Source: Microlunatus kandeliicorticis (lineage in GTDB: Bacteria > Actinomycetota > Actinomycetes > Propionibacteriales > Propionibacteriaceae). Taken from it: a DNA stretch of 64,000 nucleotides. Position 1 is the first letter of the stretch; each line of letters opens with the position of its first letter. The notes beneath the pieces were generated by a model that saw only the letters and a list, made by a program, of their open reading frames with translations, had not been told where the DNA came from and ran no database searches. The stretch is from positions 806,001 through 870,000 of the forward strand of contig NZ_JACGWT010000001.1 of NCBI RefSeq assembly GCF_014137855.1, read 5' to 3'. The position numbers and the translations under genes were made by a program. Positions 1 to 7,555 of this stretch are shown here, in pieces.

Positions 1-1
1 C

Positions 2-376
2 ACCGGCAAGACCGGCGACATCCTGCTGCAGATCCTCGAGTCCCGGCTCGACAACGTGGTCTACCGCGCCGGCTTCGCCCGGACCCGTCGGCAGGCCCGC
101 CAGCTCGTCGGTCACGAGCACTTCCTGGTCAACGGGAAGAAGGTCAACATCCCGTCCTACCGGGTCAGCCCGCACGACGTGATCGAGATCCGCGAGAAGT
201 CGAAGAACCTCACCCCGATGGTCGTCGCCCGTGAGACCCACGGCGAGCGCGACGTCCCGGGCTGGCTCGACGCGCTGCCCGAGCAGGGCCGGATCCTCGT
301 GCACAGCCTGCCGAGCCGCGAGCAGATCGTGGTCGACGTGGCCGAGCAGCTGATCGTCGAGTACTACTCGAAGTAA
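2..376 (+). CDS. rpsD: 30S ribosomal protein S4, C-terminal part (5' end outside window)
   Basis: The window opens inside this gene; the last 124 codons are present, read in the frame that starts at base 2. S4 binds the 5' domain of 16S rRNA and nucleates small-subunit assembly. The S4 RNA-binding motif is intact (ESRLDNVVYRAGFARTRRQA, then ARQLVGHEHFLVNGKKV), and the C-terminus ends VAEQLIVEYYSK as in other actinobacterial S4 proteins. It is followed by rpoA and rplQ, the usual end of the rpsM-rpsK-rpsD-rpoA-rplQ operon, so the missing part should lie just upstream. Identity is secure; only the true start cannot be given. Confidence 0.97.
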   Translation, partial: TGKTGDILLQILESRLDNVVYRAGFARTRRQARQLVGHEHFLVNGKKVNIPSYRVSPHDVIEIREKSKNLTPMVVARETHGERDVPGWLDALPEQGRILVHSLPSREQIVVDVAEQLIVEYYSK

Positions 377-390
377 TCGTCACCGTCCGG

Positions 391-423
391 CTCCCCTGAC
401 CGACCGCGAGGTCGGCGGGGGAG
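391..423 (+). other. Imperfect hairpin between rpsD and rpoA
   Basis: A C-rich arm (391-405) can pair with a G-rich arm (410-423) around a four-base loop, with one bulge. It lies in the 127-base gap between two genes of a ribosomal operon and has no T tract. A partial terminator or processing site is possible; this is an inference from base pairing only. Confidence 0.35.
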
Positions 424-503
424 TCGTCGTCAGGCAACCCGGACCGCCGGATGCGGCCCGGGTCCGCGTCGTCAAATAGCGGTCGACGCGGGGAAGGAAC
501 GTC

Positions 504-1529
504 ATGCTCATCGCACAACGCCCCACGCTCAGCGAAGAGGTCGTCACCGACCACCGGTCGCGGTTCACCATCGAGCCGCTCGAGCCGGGCTTCGGCTACA
601 CCCTCGGCAACTCGCTGCGGCGCACGCTGCTGTCCTCGATCCCGGGGGCGGCCGTGACCAGCATCAAGATCGACGGCAACCTGCACGAGTTCTCGACCAT
701 CGAGGGCGTCGTGGAGGACGTCACCGAGGTCATCCTCAACCTCAAGGGCCTCGTCGTCTCCTCCGAGGAGGACGAGCCGGTGGTGATGTACCTGCGCAAG
801 GCCGGCCCCGGTGCCGTGACCGCCGCCGACATCGCCCCGCCCGCCGGGGTCGAGGTGCACAACCCCGACCTGCACATCGCCACCCTGAACGAGAACGGGC
901 GGCTGGAGATGGAGCTGGTCGTCGAGCGCGGCCGCGGCTACGTCTCGTCGGTGCAGAACAAGGCCCCGGACGCCGAGATCGGCCGGATCCCGGTCGACTC
1001 GATCTACTCGCCGGTGCTCAAGGTCACCTACAAGGTCGAGGCCACCCGCGTCGAGCAGCGGACCGACTTCGACCGGCTGATCCTCGACGTCGAGACCAAG
1101 CAGGCCATGCGCCCGCGCGACGCCGTCGCCTCCGCCGGCCGCACCCTGGTCGAGCTGTTCGGCCTGGCCCGCGAGCTCAACGTCGAGGCCGAGGGCATCG
1201 AGATCGGCCCGTCGCCGATCGACGAGCAGTTGGCCGCCGACCTGGCCCTGCCGGTGGAGGACCTCAACCTCACCGTCCGGTCCTACAACTGCCTCAAGCG
1301 TGAGGGCATCCACACGGTCAGCGAGCTGGTCAGCCGCAGCGAGCAGGACCTGCTGGACATCCGCAACTTCGGTTCCAAGTCGATCGACGAGGTCAAGCTG
1401 AAGCTGCACGAGATGGGTCTCTCGCTCAAGGACAGCGCCCCCGGCTTCGACCCGCTGACCGCCATCGGGCGGTACGACGACGAGGTCGAGGACGAGGACG
1501 TCGACTACGCCGAGACCGAGCAGTACTGA
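504..1529 (+). CDS. rpoA: DNA-directed RNA polymerase subunit alpha
   Basis: This 341-residue protein is the alpha subunit, whose N-terminal domain dimerises to seed core-enzyme assembly and whose C-terminal domain contacts UP-element DNA and activators. The N-terminal signature [20 protein letters not shown] and the alphaCTD helix-hairpin-helix region ([20 protein letters not shown], then [15 protein letters not shown]) are both present, joined by the usual linker near residue 235. The tail is acidic ([17 protein letters not shown]). A purine-rich GGGGAAGGAA ribosome-binding site lies just before the ATG. It sits between rpsD and rplQ as in most bacteria, and its length is typical. Confidence 0.98.
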   Translation: MLIAQRPTLSEEVVTDHRSRFTIEPLEPGFGYTLGNSLRRTLLSSIPGAAVTSIKIDGNLHEFSTIEGVVEDVTEVILNLKGLVVSSEEDEPVVMYLRKAGPGAVTAADIAPPAGVEVHNPDLHIATLNENGRLEMELVVERGRGYVSSVQNKAPDAEIGRIPVDSIYSPVLKVTYKVEATRVEQRTDFDRLILDVETKQAMRPRDAVASAGRTLVELFGLARELNVEAEGIEIGPSPIDEQLAADLALPVEDLNLTVRSYNCLKREGIHTVSELVSRSEQDLLDIRNFGSKSIDEVKLKLHEMGLSLKDSAPGFDPLTAIGRYDDEVEDEDVDYAETEQY

Positions 1530-1594
1530 GCAACGACCCCCGGGCTGCGGCGGCACCTCGCTGACCTGAGTCCGGCCGATCTGGAGAAGAAGAG

Positions 1595-2275
1595 ATGCCT
1601 ACACCCACCAAGGGTCCGCGGCTCGGCGGGAGCCCGTCGCACGAGCGGATCATCCTGGCCAACCTGGCCAGCCAGCTGTTCGAGCACGGCAAGATCACGA
1701 CCACCGAGGCCAAGGCCAAGCGGCTGCGTCCGGTGGCCGAGAAGCTGATCACCAAGGCCAAGCGCGGCGACCTGCACGCCCGCCGCCAGGTGATGTCGAC
1801 GATCCGCGACAAGAGCGTCGTGCACGTGCTCTTCACCGAGATCGCCCCGACCTTCGCCGAGCGCGAGGGCGGTTACCTGCGGATCACCCGGATCGGTCAC
1901 CGCAAGGGCGACAACGCCCCGCTGGCGCAGATCGAGCTGGTGACCGAGTCGGTGGCCGACTCCAAGAAGGCCAACGCCGCCCCGGCCAACGGTGCGGCCA
2001 AGACCGCGGCCAAGAAGGCCCCAGCCAAGAAGGCGGCAGCCGCCCCGGCGACCGAGACCGCCGAGAACGAGGCCGCCGAGAACGAGACCGCCGAGCAGAG
2101 CCCGGCGGCCGAGGCGGCGGCGACCGAGGAGGAGACCACCGAGGCCCGGACCACCGAGGCCGACGTGGCGAGTGCCGAGGGCGTCAGCACCTCGACCGAG
2201 GCCGACGAGGCCGACGTCGTCGAGCAGCAGACCGCGGTCCCGACCACCGAGGCCGACGAGGCCCCGAAGGCCTGA
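1595..2275 (+). CDS. rplQ: 50S ribosomal protein L17 with long low-complexity C-terminal extension
   Basis: The first about 120 residues are L17, a large-subunit protein near the peptide exit tunnel ([20 protein letters not shown], then [24 protein letters not shown]). The remaining roughly 100 residues are a tail that begins Lys/Ala-rich ([16 protein letters not shown]) and then turns Glu/Thr/Ala-rich and acidic. L17 in E. coli is about 127 residues; tails of this kind are common in actinobacteria, but this one nearly doubles the protein. A ribosome-binding site (TCTGGAGAAGAAG) precedes the ATG. It is the last gene of its operon and a strong terminator follows. The tail is probably disordered; its role is unknown. 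Confidence 0.97.
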   Translation: MPTPTKGPRLGGSPSHERIILANLASQLFEHGKITTTEAKAKRLRPVAEKLITKAKRGDLHARRQVMSTIRDKSVVHVLFTEIAPTFAEREGGYLRITRIGHRKGDNAPLAQIELVTESVADSKKANAAPANGAAKTAAKKAPAKKAAAAPATETAENEAAENETAEQSPAAEAAATEEETTEARTTEADVASAEGVSTSTEADEADVVEQQTAVPTTEADEAPKA

Positions 2276-2288
2276 ACAGCGTCACCGT

Positions 2289-2326
2289 CGAGACGGCGGG
2301 CACCCGACCGGGTGCCCGCCGTCTCG
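2289..2326 (+). terminator. Rho-independent-type terminator after rplQ
   Basis: A perfect 17-bp stem (2289-2305 with 2310-2326) closes on a four-base GACC loop, 13 bases after the rplQ stop. There is no T tract, as is usual in high-G+C actinobacteria. It separates the ribosomal operon from the azoreductase-like gene. Confidence 0.85.
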
Positions 2327-2364
2327 TGCGTCCGGAGCACCTCGGGCGCTCCGGCCCGGCTGGA

Positions 2365-2370
2365 TAGGTT
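2365..2370 (+). promoter_or_regulatory. -10 element of a likely leaderless promoter for the azoreductase-like gene
   Basis: TAGGTT is followed by seven bases and then the GTG at 2378. That spacing puts the transcription start at or next to the start codon, and no Shine-Dalgarno sequence is visible, so the mRNA is probably leaderless. Confidence 0.6.
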
Positions 2371-2377
2371 GTCCCTC

Positions 2378-3034
2378 GTGCCCACTCTGCTGCAGCTGGA
2401 CTCCTCGGCCGACCTGACCGCCTCGCGGTCCCGCGCCCTCACCGCCGCCTTCGCCGAGGCGTGGCGAGCCGCCGGCCCGGACCACACGGTGGTGGTCCGG
2501 GACCTGCACACCCAACCCCTGCCGCACCTGGCCGACTCCGAGCAGCACTACGCCGCCGACCTGCGCCGGCCCGGGTCGGCCGTGCCGCCGCAGGCGGACG
2601 CCCTCCAGCGGCAGGTGCTCGACGAGCTGCTGGCCGCGGACGCCCTGGTGGTCGGGGTGCCGACCTACAACTACTCGATGCCCTCGACGCTCAAGGCCTG
2701 GGTCGACTGCATCCACGTCCCCGGGGTCACCGTGAGCTTCGACGGCACCCTGCACCCGATGGCCGGACGCCCGGCGGTGCTGATCAGCACCGCGGGCGGC
2801 ACCTACGACGCGGGGACGCCGACCGAGGACTGGAACCACGCGATCCCGCCGTTGCAGATCATCCTCGGCGACGCCCTCGGGATGGACGTGAGTGTGATCC
2901 GCTGCACGCGCACGCTGGCCGACCGGGTGCCGGGGCTGGCACCGGAGGTCGACCGGGCGGCTGCGGAGTTCGAGACCGCCCGTCAGGAGGCCGTGGCCAT
3001 CGCCCAGCGGCTCGCCGGCGTCGTCACCGGTTAG
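2378..3034 (+). CDS. azoR: FMN-dependent NADH:quinone/azo oxidoreductase, AzoR family
   Basis: A 218-residue flavodoxin-fold protein. AzoR-family enzymes are cytoplasmic FMN dimers that reduce quinones and azo or nitro compounds with NADH. The N-terminal strand and phosphate-binding loop (LQLDSSADLTASRSRALT), the central flavin-binding motif (VVGVPTYNYSMPSTLKAWVD) and the later STAGGTYD segment match the family, and the length is close to the usual 200 residues. I chose the GTG at 2378 because the flavodoxin strand begins immediately after it and a -10 hexamer lies seven bases upstream; reading further upstream runs back into the rplQ terminator. It is a single gene. The physiological substrate cannot be told from sequence. 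Confidence 0.85.
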   Translation: MPTLLQLDSSADLTASRSRALTAAFAEAWRAAGPDHTVVVRDLHTQPLPHLADSEQHYAADLRRPGSAVPPQADALQRQVLDELLAADALVVGVPTYNYSMPSTLKAWVDCIHVPGVTVSFDGTLHPMAGRPAVLISTAGGTYDAGTPTEDWNHAIPPLQIILGDALGMDVSVIRCTRTLADRVPGLAPEVDRAAAEFETARQEAVAIAQRLAGVVTG

Positions 3035-3060
3035 GCGTCACCGGCGGACGGCGCGCGCGC

Positions 3061-3387
3061 TCAGCGGCGCCGGAGCCGGCGGAACAGCACCAGCGCGACC
3101 ACCGGCGCCGCGACCAGCACCGCGACCAGCGCGGGGGAGAGCTCCCCGGCGCGCGAACGCAAGTGGCTCGCCTGGGCCGCGGCCAGGTCGCGGGCCTCGG
3201 CGGCCTTGATCTTCGCCTCGGCGGCCGCGTGCTCGGCCTTCATCGCGGCGTCGTCGACCAGGTGCCCGGCCTGACCCTTGAGGTCGGCCTTGTCGGCCAG
3301 CGCACCGATCGAGTCGGCGAGGTGCTCGCGGGTGCTCTCCATCCTCGCCTCGAGACGATCGGCGTTCCTCTTGGCCTCGGCGCTCAT
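3061..3387 (-). CDS. DUF3618-type membrane-anchored protein
   Basis: A 108-residue protein with an N-terminal helical segment (RMESTREHLADSIGALADKA) like the DUF3618 motif, a long Ala/Glu/Lys-rich amphipathic stretch that may form a coiled coil, and one C-terminal transmembrane helix (LVAVLVAAPVVALVLFRRL) ending in arginines. This predicts a tail-anchored protein with its helical part in the cytoplasm. GAGGAG precedes the ATG and a possible -10 (TACGGT on the minus strand) covers 3424-3429. It converges on the azoreductase gene and is not obviously part of an operon. DUF3618 proteins have no established biochemical function; they often accompany phage-holin-like or stress-associated membrane genes. 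Confidence 0.75.
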   Translation of the reverse strand: MSAEAKRNADRLEARMESTREHLADSIGALADKADLKGQAGHLVDDAAMKAEHAAAEAKIKAAEARDLAAAQASHLRSRAGELSPALVAVLVAAPVVALVLFRRLRRR

Positions 3388-3475
3388 GGTGCGGACTCCT
3401 CGGGTTCGGCGAAACGTCCCTCCACCGTAGCGGCAGCCGCGGCCGCCGGCCCCGCTCGGGGCCGGTCCGGCCGGC

Positions 3476-4702
3476 TCAGCGCTCGGGCACCGGCTGCGGG
3501 GCGGGCGGGCCGACGTAGCGCGAGGACGGACGGATGATCTTGCCCGCGGCGGCCTGCTCGAGGACGTGGGCGGTCCAGCCGACCACCCGGGCGACCGCGA
3601 ACGTGGGGGTGAACGCCTCCCGCGGGAGACCGCAGAACTCCATCACCAGCCCGGCGTAGAACTCGACGTTGGTCCGCAGCCCGCGGCCGGGCTTGACCTC
3701 CTCGAGCACCCGGAGCACGCCCTCCTCGACCGCGGTGGCCAGCGCGTACCGCGGGCCGCCGAACCCGGCTGCGAGGTCACGGAGCAGGGTCGAGCGCGGG
3801 TCGTCGGTGCGGTAGACCGGGTGGCCGAACCCCATCATCCGGCGTCCGGCCGCGAGCTGCTCGCGCACCCAGGGCTCGATCCGGTCGACGGTGCCGATCG
3901 CGTCGACGGTGTCGAGCGCCCGGCTCGGCGCCCCGCCGTGCAGCGGCCCGCTGAGCGAGGCGAGGCCTCCGACCACCGCGGCCGCGAGGTCCGCTCCGGT
4001 CGAGGCGACCACCCGGGCGGTGAAGGTGGAGGCGTTGAACCCGTGGTCGATCGTGCTGATCAGGTAGCTCTGCACCGCGGCCCGGGCGCGTTCGTCGGGG
4101 ACCAGCCCGGTGACCAGGTACAGCCAGTTCGCGGTGTGGTCGAGGTCGTCGCGGGGTTCGAGCGGAGGCTCGCCGCGGCCCAGCCGGAGCAGGGCGGCGA
4201 GCAGGGTCGGCACCAGCGCGGCCACCCGGATCGCGTGCTCACGGCGCTGGCCGTCGTCGACGTCGTAGAGCGGGCCGATGCCGAGCTCACCGGCCGCCAG
4301 GGTCAGCGCGGCGCGCAGCCCGGCCAGCGGGTCGGTGCGGCCGGTGGAGGCGCAGGCGGCGATGGCCGGGAGGGCGGCCGCCGTCCGGGGCGGGATCGCG
4401 CGCGCGGCTCGCACCCGCGCGGCGAAGGCCCGGCCGGCCGCCGCGTCCGGCAGCTCGCCCAGCACCAGCAGGTGCCAGACGTCCTCGAAGCTCCGGCGGG
4501 TGGCCAGCTCGACCGCGGAGTACTGCCGGTAGTGGTAGAAGCCCTCGAGTCCGCGGACCTCGCCGATGCGGGTGTCGGCGGCCACCACGCCGGCCAGGCC
4601 GGGTGGCACCTCGATCAGTCGCTCGGTCATCCGGTCGGTCCCGGTCGGTGCGGGCTGGGTGGGGCCCGGCCGGCTCGGTCCGGGTGGGGTGGATGTGCTC
4701 AT
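3476..4702 (-). CDS. Citrate synthase-family protein (citrate/2-methylcitrate synthase type), catalytic Asp replaced by Glu
   Basis: A 408-residue member of the citrate synthase superfamily, which condenses acetyl-CoA or propionyl-CoA with oxaloacetate. Counting from the ATG at 4702, the two catalytic histidines are present (H220 in STIDHGFNAST; H255 in SGPLHGGAPS), as is GFGHPVYRTDDPR. The usual NVDFYSG aspartate is glutamate (E347 in TNVEFYAG). To my recollection this form occurs in the actinobacterial citrate synthase 2 branch, so it does not by itself mean an inactive enzyme. The first 24 residues are Pro/Thr/Gly-rich; the ATG of MTERLIEVP (residue 25) is an alternative start. It is divergent from an HTH-citrate synthase gene, with 73 bases between the starts. 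Confidence 0.85.
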   Translation of the reverse strand: MSTSTPPGPSRPGPTQPAPTGTDRMTERLIEVPPGLAGVVAADTRIGEVRGLEGFYHYRQYSAVELATRRSFEDVWHLLVLGELPDAAAGRAFAARVRAARAIPPRTAAALPAIAACASTGRTDPLAGLRAALTLAAGELGIGPLYDVDDGQRREHAIRVAALVPTLLAALLRLGRGEPPLEPRDDLDHTANWLYLVTGLVPDERARAAVQSYLISTIDHGFNASTFTARVVASTGADLAAAVVGGLASLSGPLHGGAPSRALDTVDAIGTVDRIEPWVREQLAAGRRMMGFGHPVYRTDDPRSTLLRDLAAGFGGPRYALATAVEEGVLRVLEEVKPGRGLRTNVEFYAGLVMEFCGLPREAFTPTFAVARVVGWTAHVLEQAAAGKIIRPSSRYVGPPAPQPVPER

Positions 4703-4710
4703 GATGTCAG

Positions 4711-4754
4711 GTTGCGAGTGGACCGCTCGCAGCGTCAACATTGATCACGTCAAC
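4711..4754. promoter_or_regulatory. Divergent control region between two citrate-synthase-family genes
   Basis: The 73-base gap holds an imperfect inverted repeat (GTTGCGAG at 4713-4718 region paired with CTCGCAGC about seven bases on, within 4711-4732) and two direct copies of CGTCAAC (4733-4739 and 4748-4754) set 15 bases apart. Both genes must be controlled from here. The repeats are plausible operator half-sites, possibly for the HTH domain encoded next door; that link is inference. Confidence 0.5.
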
Positions 4755-4775
4755 GTCGGTCGGTCGAGGAGGGTG

Positions 4776-6083
4776 ATGTCGGACACCAGCGGGACACTGC
4801 CCCGGCTGACCGCCGCGGAGACCGCCGCCCGGCTCGGCGTCAAACCCGAGACGCTCTACGCCTACGTGTCCCGCGGGCTGCTGACCCGCGTCCGCGACCG
4901 CCGCGGGTCGACCTTCGACCCGCTCGAGGTCGAGACGTTTGCCGCCCGGCGTCGCAGTGCCCCGGCCGACCGGTCCGGGCGGCCGACCGGGGCACCGCTG
5001 GGGACGATCGAGGTCGATCTCGCGCTGATCGAGGACGACGAGCTCTACTACCGCGGGCGGCGGGCCGCCGAGCTCGCCGACCAGGGCTTCGAGCGGGTCT
5101 GCCGGTGGGTGTGGGCCGCCGCGTCCGGCGGCGGAGGGGCCGACGAGCCGCGCGACGAGCCAGCGGACGGGGAACCGGTGGACGGTGGGCCGGTGGACGG
5201 GGGGCGGGCCGGCGAGGAGCTCACGCCCTTCGTCGCCGGCCCGCTGCCGCCGCTGCCGCCGCCCTCCGTCGTCCCGGGGGCGCTGGACCGGATCCACCTC
5301 CAAGTGGTCGGGGCCGGTGCGGCCGACCCGCTGCGCAACGACCTCGCCCCGGTCGGCGTGGTGCGGCGGGCCGGCCCGCTGCTGGCCGCGGAGGTCGAGG
5401 CGCTGCCGCTGCGCGGCTCCGAGCCCGCTCCGGGCGCCTCGATGGCGGCCCGGCTCTGGCCGCGGCTGACCGAGCAGGCCCCCGCCGAGGACGCGGTGGC
5501 GCTGCTCGACGCCGCGCTGGTGCTGCTGCTCGACCACGACCTCGCCGCCAGCACCCTTGCCGTGCGGGTCGCCGCCTCGGCGCGGGCGCACCCCTACGCC
5601 GCCGTGGCCGCCGGGCTCGGGGCCCTCGACTCCGCGCTGCACGGGGACGCCAGCCGGACCGCGTACGCCGTGCTGGCCCGGGTGGTCGCCGGGGAGCCGG
5701 CGCCCCGGGTGCTCGCCGAGACCGTCCGGGCCGGCGGGCTGGCCGGGTTCGGGCACCGGATCTACCGGCGCCGCGACCCGCGGGCCGAGGACCTGCTGAC
5801 CCGGCTCGAGCGGCTGGCCGAGGCCGACCCGGGCTCGACGGTGGCGGCCGCGGTGGCCGGCTACCGCGCGCTCGCCGCGGCGGTCGGCCGCGCCGACCCC
5901 CGCTGGTTCCCCAACGTCGACCTGGCCCTGGCCGCCCTCGCCCTGGCCTTCGGGATGGCGCCCGACGCGGGCACCGCGGTGTTCGCGATCGGCCGGACCG
6001 CCGGGTGGCTGGCGCACGCCCTCGCTGAGTACCGTGAGCCACCGCTGCGGCTCCGGCCGGTGGGCCGGTACCGCGGGCCCTGA
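4776..6083 (+). CDS. Citrate synthase-family protein with N-terminal MerR/excisionase-type HTH domain
   Basis: A 435-residue fusion. Residues 8-60 look like a winged-helix HTH of the MerR/excisionase class (LTAAETAARLGVKPETLYAY, then STFDPLEVETFAARRR). An acidic Gly/Asp/Pro-rich segment (about 117-150) interrupts the chain, and residues 170-435 are a citrate synthase domain. The catalytic triad appears kept: H254 (LLLDHDLAAST), H289 (SALHGDAS) and D382 (FPNVDLALA), with GFGHRIYRRRDPR for the substrate arginine. GAGGAGGG at 4766-4773 sits close to the ATG at 4776; the adjacent GTG at 4773 is possible. Paired divergently with the Glu-type synthase, it may act as enzyme, regulator or both. HTH-citrate synthases are known in actinobacterial genomes, but I know of no settled function. 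Confidence 0.85.
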   Translation: MSDTSGTLPRLTAAETAARLGVKPETLYAYVSRGLLTRVRDRRGSTFDPLEVETFAARRRSAPADRSGRPTGAPLGTIEVDLALIEDDELYYRGRRAAELADQGFERVCRWVWAAASGGGGADEPRDEPADGEPVDGGPVDGGRAGEELTPFVAGPLPPLPPPSVVPGALDRIHLQVVGAGAADPLRNDLAPVGVVRRAGPLLAAEVEALPLRGSEPAPGASMAARLWPRLTEQAPAEDAVALLDAALVLLLDHDLAASTLAVRVAASARAHPYAAVAAGLGALDSALHGDASRTAYAVLARVVAGEPAPRVLAETVRAGGLAGFGHRIYRRRDPRAEDLLTRLERLAEADPGSTVAAAVAGYRALAAAVGRADPRWFPNVDLALAALALAFGMAPDAGTAVFAIGRTAGWLAHALAEYREPPLRLRPVGRYRGP

Positions 6084-6138
6084 ACCCGACCGCACGACAG
6101 GCTTGCTCAGCAGAACGACCGAACAGGCGAGGGGACCG

Positions 6139-7023
6139 ATGGCCGACCTGGGGGTGATGACCACCGAGTTCGCCGGTGACCTGGAGACCGTCCTGGACGC
6201 GGTCGTCGCGCACGGCTTCACCAACGTCCAGCTCCAGCTGGGCAGCACCGCGCCCGACGTGCCCGTCCGCGACGCACTGCTCCGGGGTCTCGAGGTGCTC
6301 GGCGGGCGAATCGGGGCCGACACCGCCCACCGCGTCCGCGCAGCCACCGCCGCGCGGGGGTTGCGGGTCGCGGCGGTCGACGGCACCTACAACATGGCCC
6401 ATCCCGATCCGGCCAGCCGGGAGGCCAACCTGGAGCGGTTGCTCGCCCTGATCGCGCACGCGCAGGCGTTCGGCACCGACCTGGTCACGCTGTGCACCGG
6501 CACCCGGGCCGAGCTGATGTGGACCCACCACGAGGACAACCGCAGCCCGGCCGCCTGGGACGACGTCGTCGGCCAGCTCCGCCGGGCGGCTCCGGCCGCC
6601 GAGGCGGCCGGCGTCCGGCTGGCCTTCGAGCCCGAGCACAACAACGTCGTCGACACCGCAGCTCGGGCCGAGGCGCTGATCGAGCAGGTCGGCAGCCCGG
6701 CGCTCGGGGTGGTGATGGACCCGGCGAACCTGTTCCACCGCGGCGACCTGGCCCGGCAGCGCGACCATCTCGCCGAGGCGTTCGCCCGGCTCGGCCCGTA
6801 CGTGCTGCTGGCCCACGCCAAGGACCTCGACCACGACGGTGACGCGGGCGGCCGTGCGGCCGGGTGCGGCCATCTCGACTACGACGCGGTGCTCGCCGAG
6901 CTGGCCGCCGCCGGCTTCGACGGGACGATCGTGCTGCACCAGCTCGCGGAGCTGGCACCGGACCGGATCGGCGAGGCCGTCGACCACGTCCGCCGGCACG
7001 CCCCGGAGGGCTATCTGCGCTAG
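6139..7023 (+). CDS. Sugar phosphate isomerase/epimerase-like TIM-barrel protein (AP endonuclease 2 family)
   Basis: A 294-residue protein of the xylose-isomerase-like TIM barrel family, which covers metal-dependent sugar isomerases, epimerases and hydroxypyruvate isomerases. Candidate metal ligands sit at strand ends: Glu in RLAFEPEHNNVVD, Asp in LGVVMDPANLFHRGD and His in YVLLAHAKDLDHD. The ATG at 6139 follows a GGCGAGGGGA ribosome-binding site and gives a standard strand-1 start (LGVMTTEF). It begins 55 bases after the HTH-citrate synthase gene, same strand, and may be co-transcribed. The particular sugar is not recognisable from sequence. Confidence 0.8.
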   Translation: MADLGVMTTEFAGDLETVLDAVVAHGFTNVQLQLGSTAPDVPVRDALLRGLEVLGGRIGADTAHRVRAATAARGLRVAAVDGTYNMAHPDPASREANLERLLALIAHAQAFGTDLVTLCTGTRAELMWTHHEDNRSPAAWDDVVGQLRRAAPAAEAAGVRLAFEPEHNNVVDTAARAEALIEQVGSPALGVVMDPANLFHRGDLARQRDHLAEAFARLGPYVLLAHAKDLDHDGDAGGRAAGCGHLDYDAVLAELAAAGFDGTIVLHQLAELAPDRIGEAVDHVRRHAPEGYLR

Positions 7024-7028
7024 GGCCG

Positions 7029-7047
7029 CCCTTCGACAGGCTCAGGG
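7029..7047. repeat. Dispersed actinobacterial repeat of the CTTCGACAGGCTCAGG type
   Basis: CCCTTCGACAGGCTCAGGG lies six bases after the isomerase-like stop. From general knowledge, this imperfect palindromic element is found many times in the intergenic DNA of numerous high-G+C genomes and is often mistranslated as LSLSKG or PELVEG peptides. It is the only copy I see here. Confidence 0.7.
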
Positions 7048-7100
7048 CACCGGGGTGGGTGTGGGGGCTCAGGGCACCGGGGTGGGTGTGGGGCTCAGGG
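7041..7100. repeat. Short tandem repeat, about 26-27 bp unit
   Basis: Two nearly identical units (7041-7067 and 7068-7093), each beginning CTCAGGGCACCGGGGTGGG, are followed by a decayed third copy that starts CTCAGGGCG. The array grows out of the right half of the dispersed repeat at 7029 and fills most of the 178-base gap before the next gene. Confidence 0.8.
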
Positions 7101-7201
7101 CGTGGGGGTGCGGGGCGCCCGGGGCTCCGGAGGGGTCGGTGCCTGCGACCGTGGTGGCACCCGGCGCGCGACGAGGGTCGGTGTCGGGGAGCGGGGTCCG
7201 C

Positions 7202-7486
7202 GTGGTCGACTGGACGCCGGTGCGGAGCGCACCGACTCCCGACGAGAACGGATGGATCACCGTGGACGACCGGGCCCGCGAGTACGCGACGGCACTGGAC
7301 GAGCTGGACCGCCTGCGAGCCGACGGACGGCTCGGCCAGGGGGAGTGGGAGCTCCGGCGGCACGAGCTGCTGGCCGAGGCGACCGCCCCCACCGCCGGGG
7401 CGGCGGTCGGCCGGCTCTGGCTGTACCTGCTGGGCGCGGTGATCGTCGTCCTGGTGGTGCTGCTGATCCTGGCGCTGGTGCTCTGA
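7202..7486 (+). CDS. Small membrane protein with SHOCT/DUF1707-like segment
   Basis: A protein of about 94 residues. The middle segment (ALDELDRLRADGRLGQGEWE, then LRRHELLAEAT) resembles the short SHOCT/DUF1707 helical motif. The C-terminus is one transmembrane helix (LWLYLLGAVIVVLVVLLILA). The start is uncertain: the GTG at 7202 has GGGGAGCGGGG upstream, while the GTG at 7262 would begin exactly at the motif (VDDRAREYATA). Codon use is normal from 7202 onward, whereas upstream sequence is repeat. Such motifs occur at the ends of many small membrane proteins and give no specific function. Confidence 0.65.
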   Translation: MVDWTPVRSAPTPDENGWITVDDRAREYATALDELDRLRADGRLGQGEWELRRHELLAEATAPTAGAAVGRLWLYLLGAVIVVLVVLLILALVL

Positions 7487-7555
7487 GCCAGGCCCGCCGG
7501 CCGGGGCGTCTGGCTCGGTCGGTGCACTGTCCGACCCGGCGGCCAGAATGAGTCC

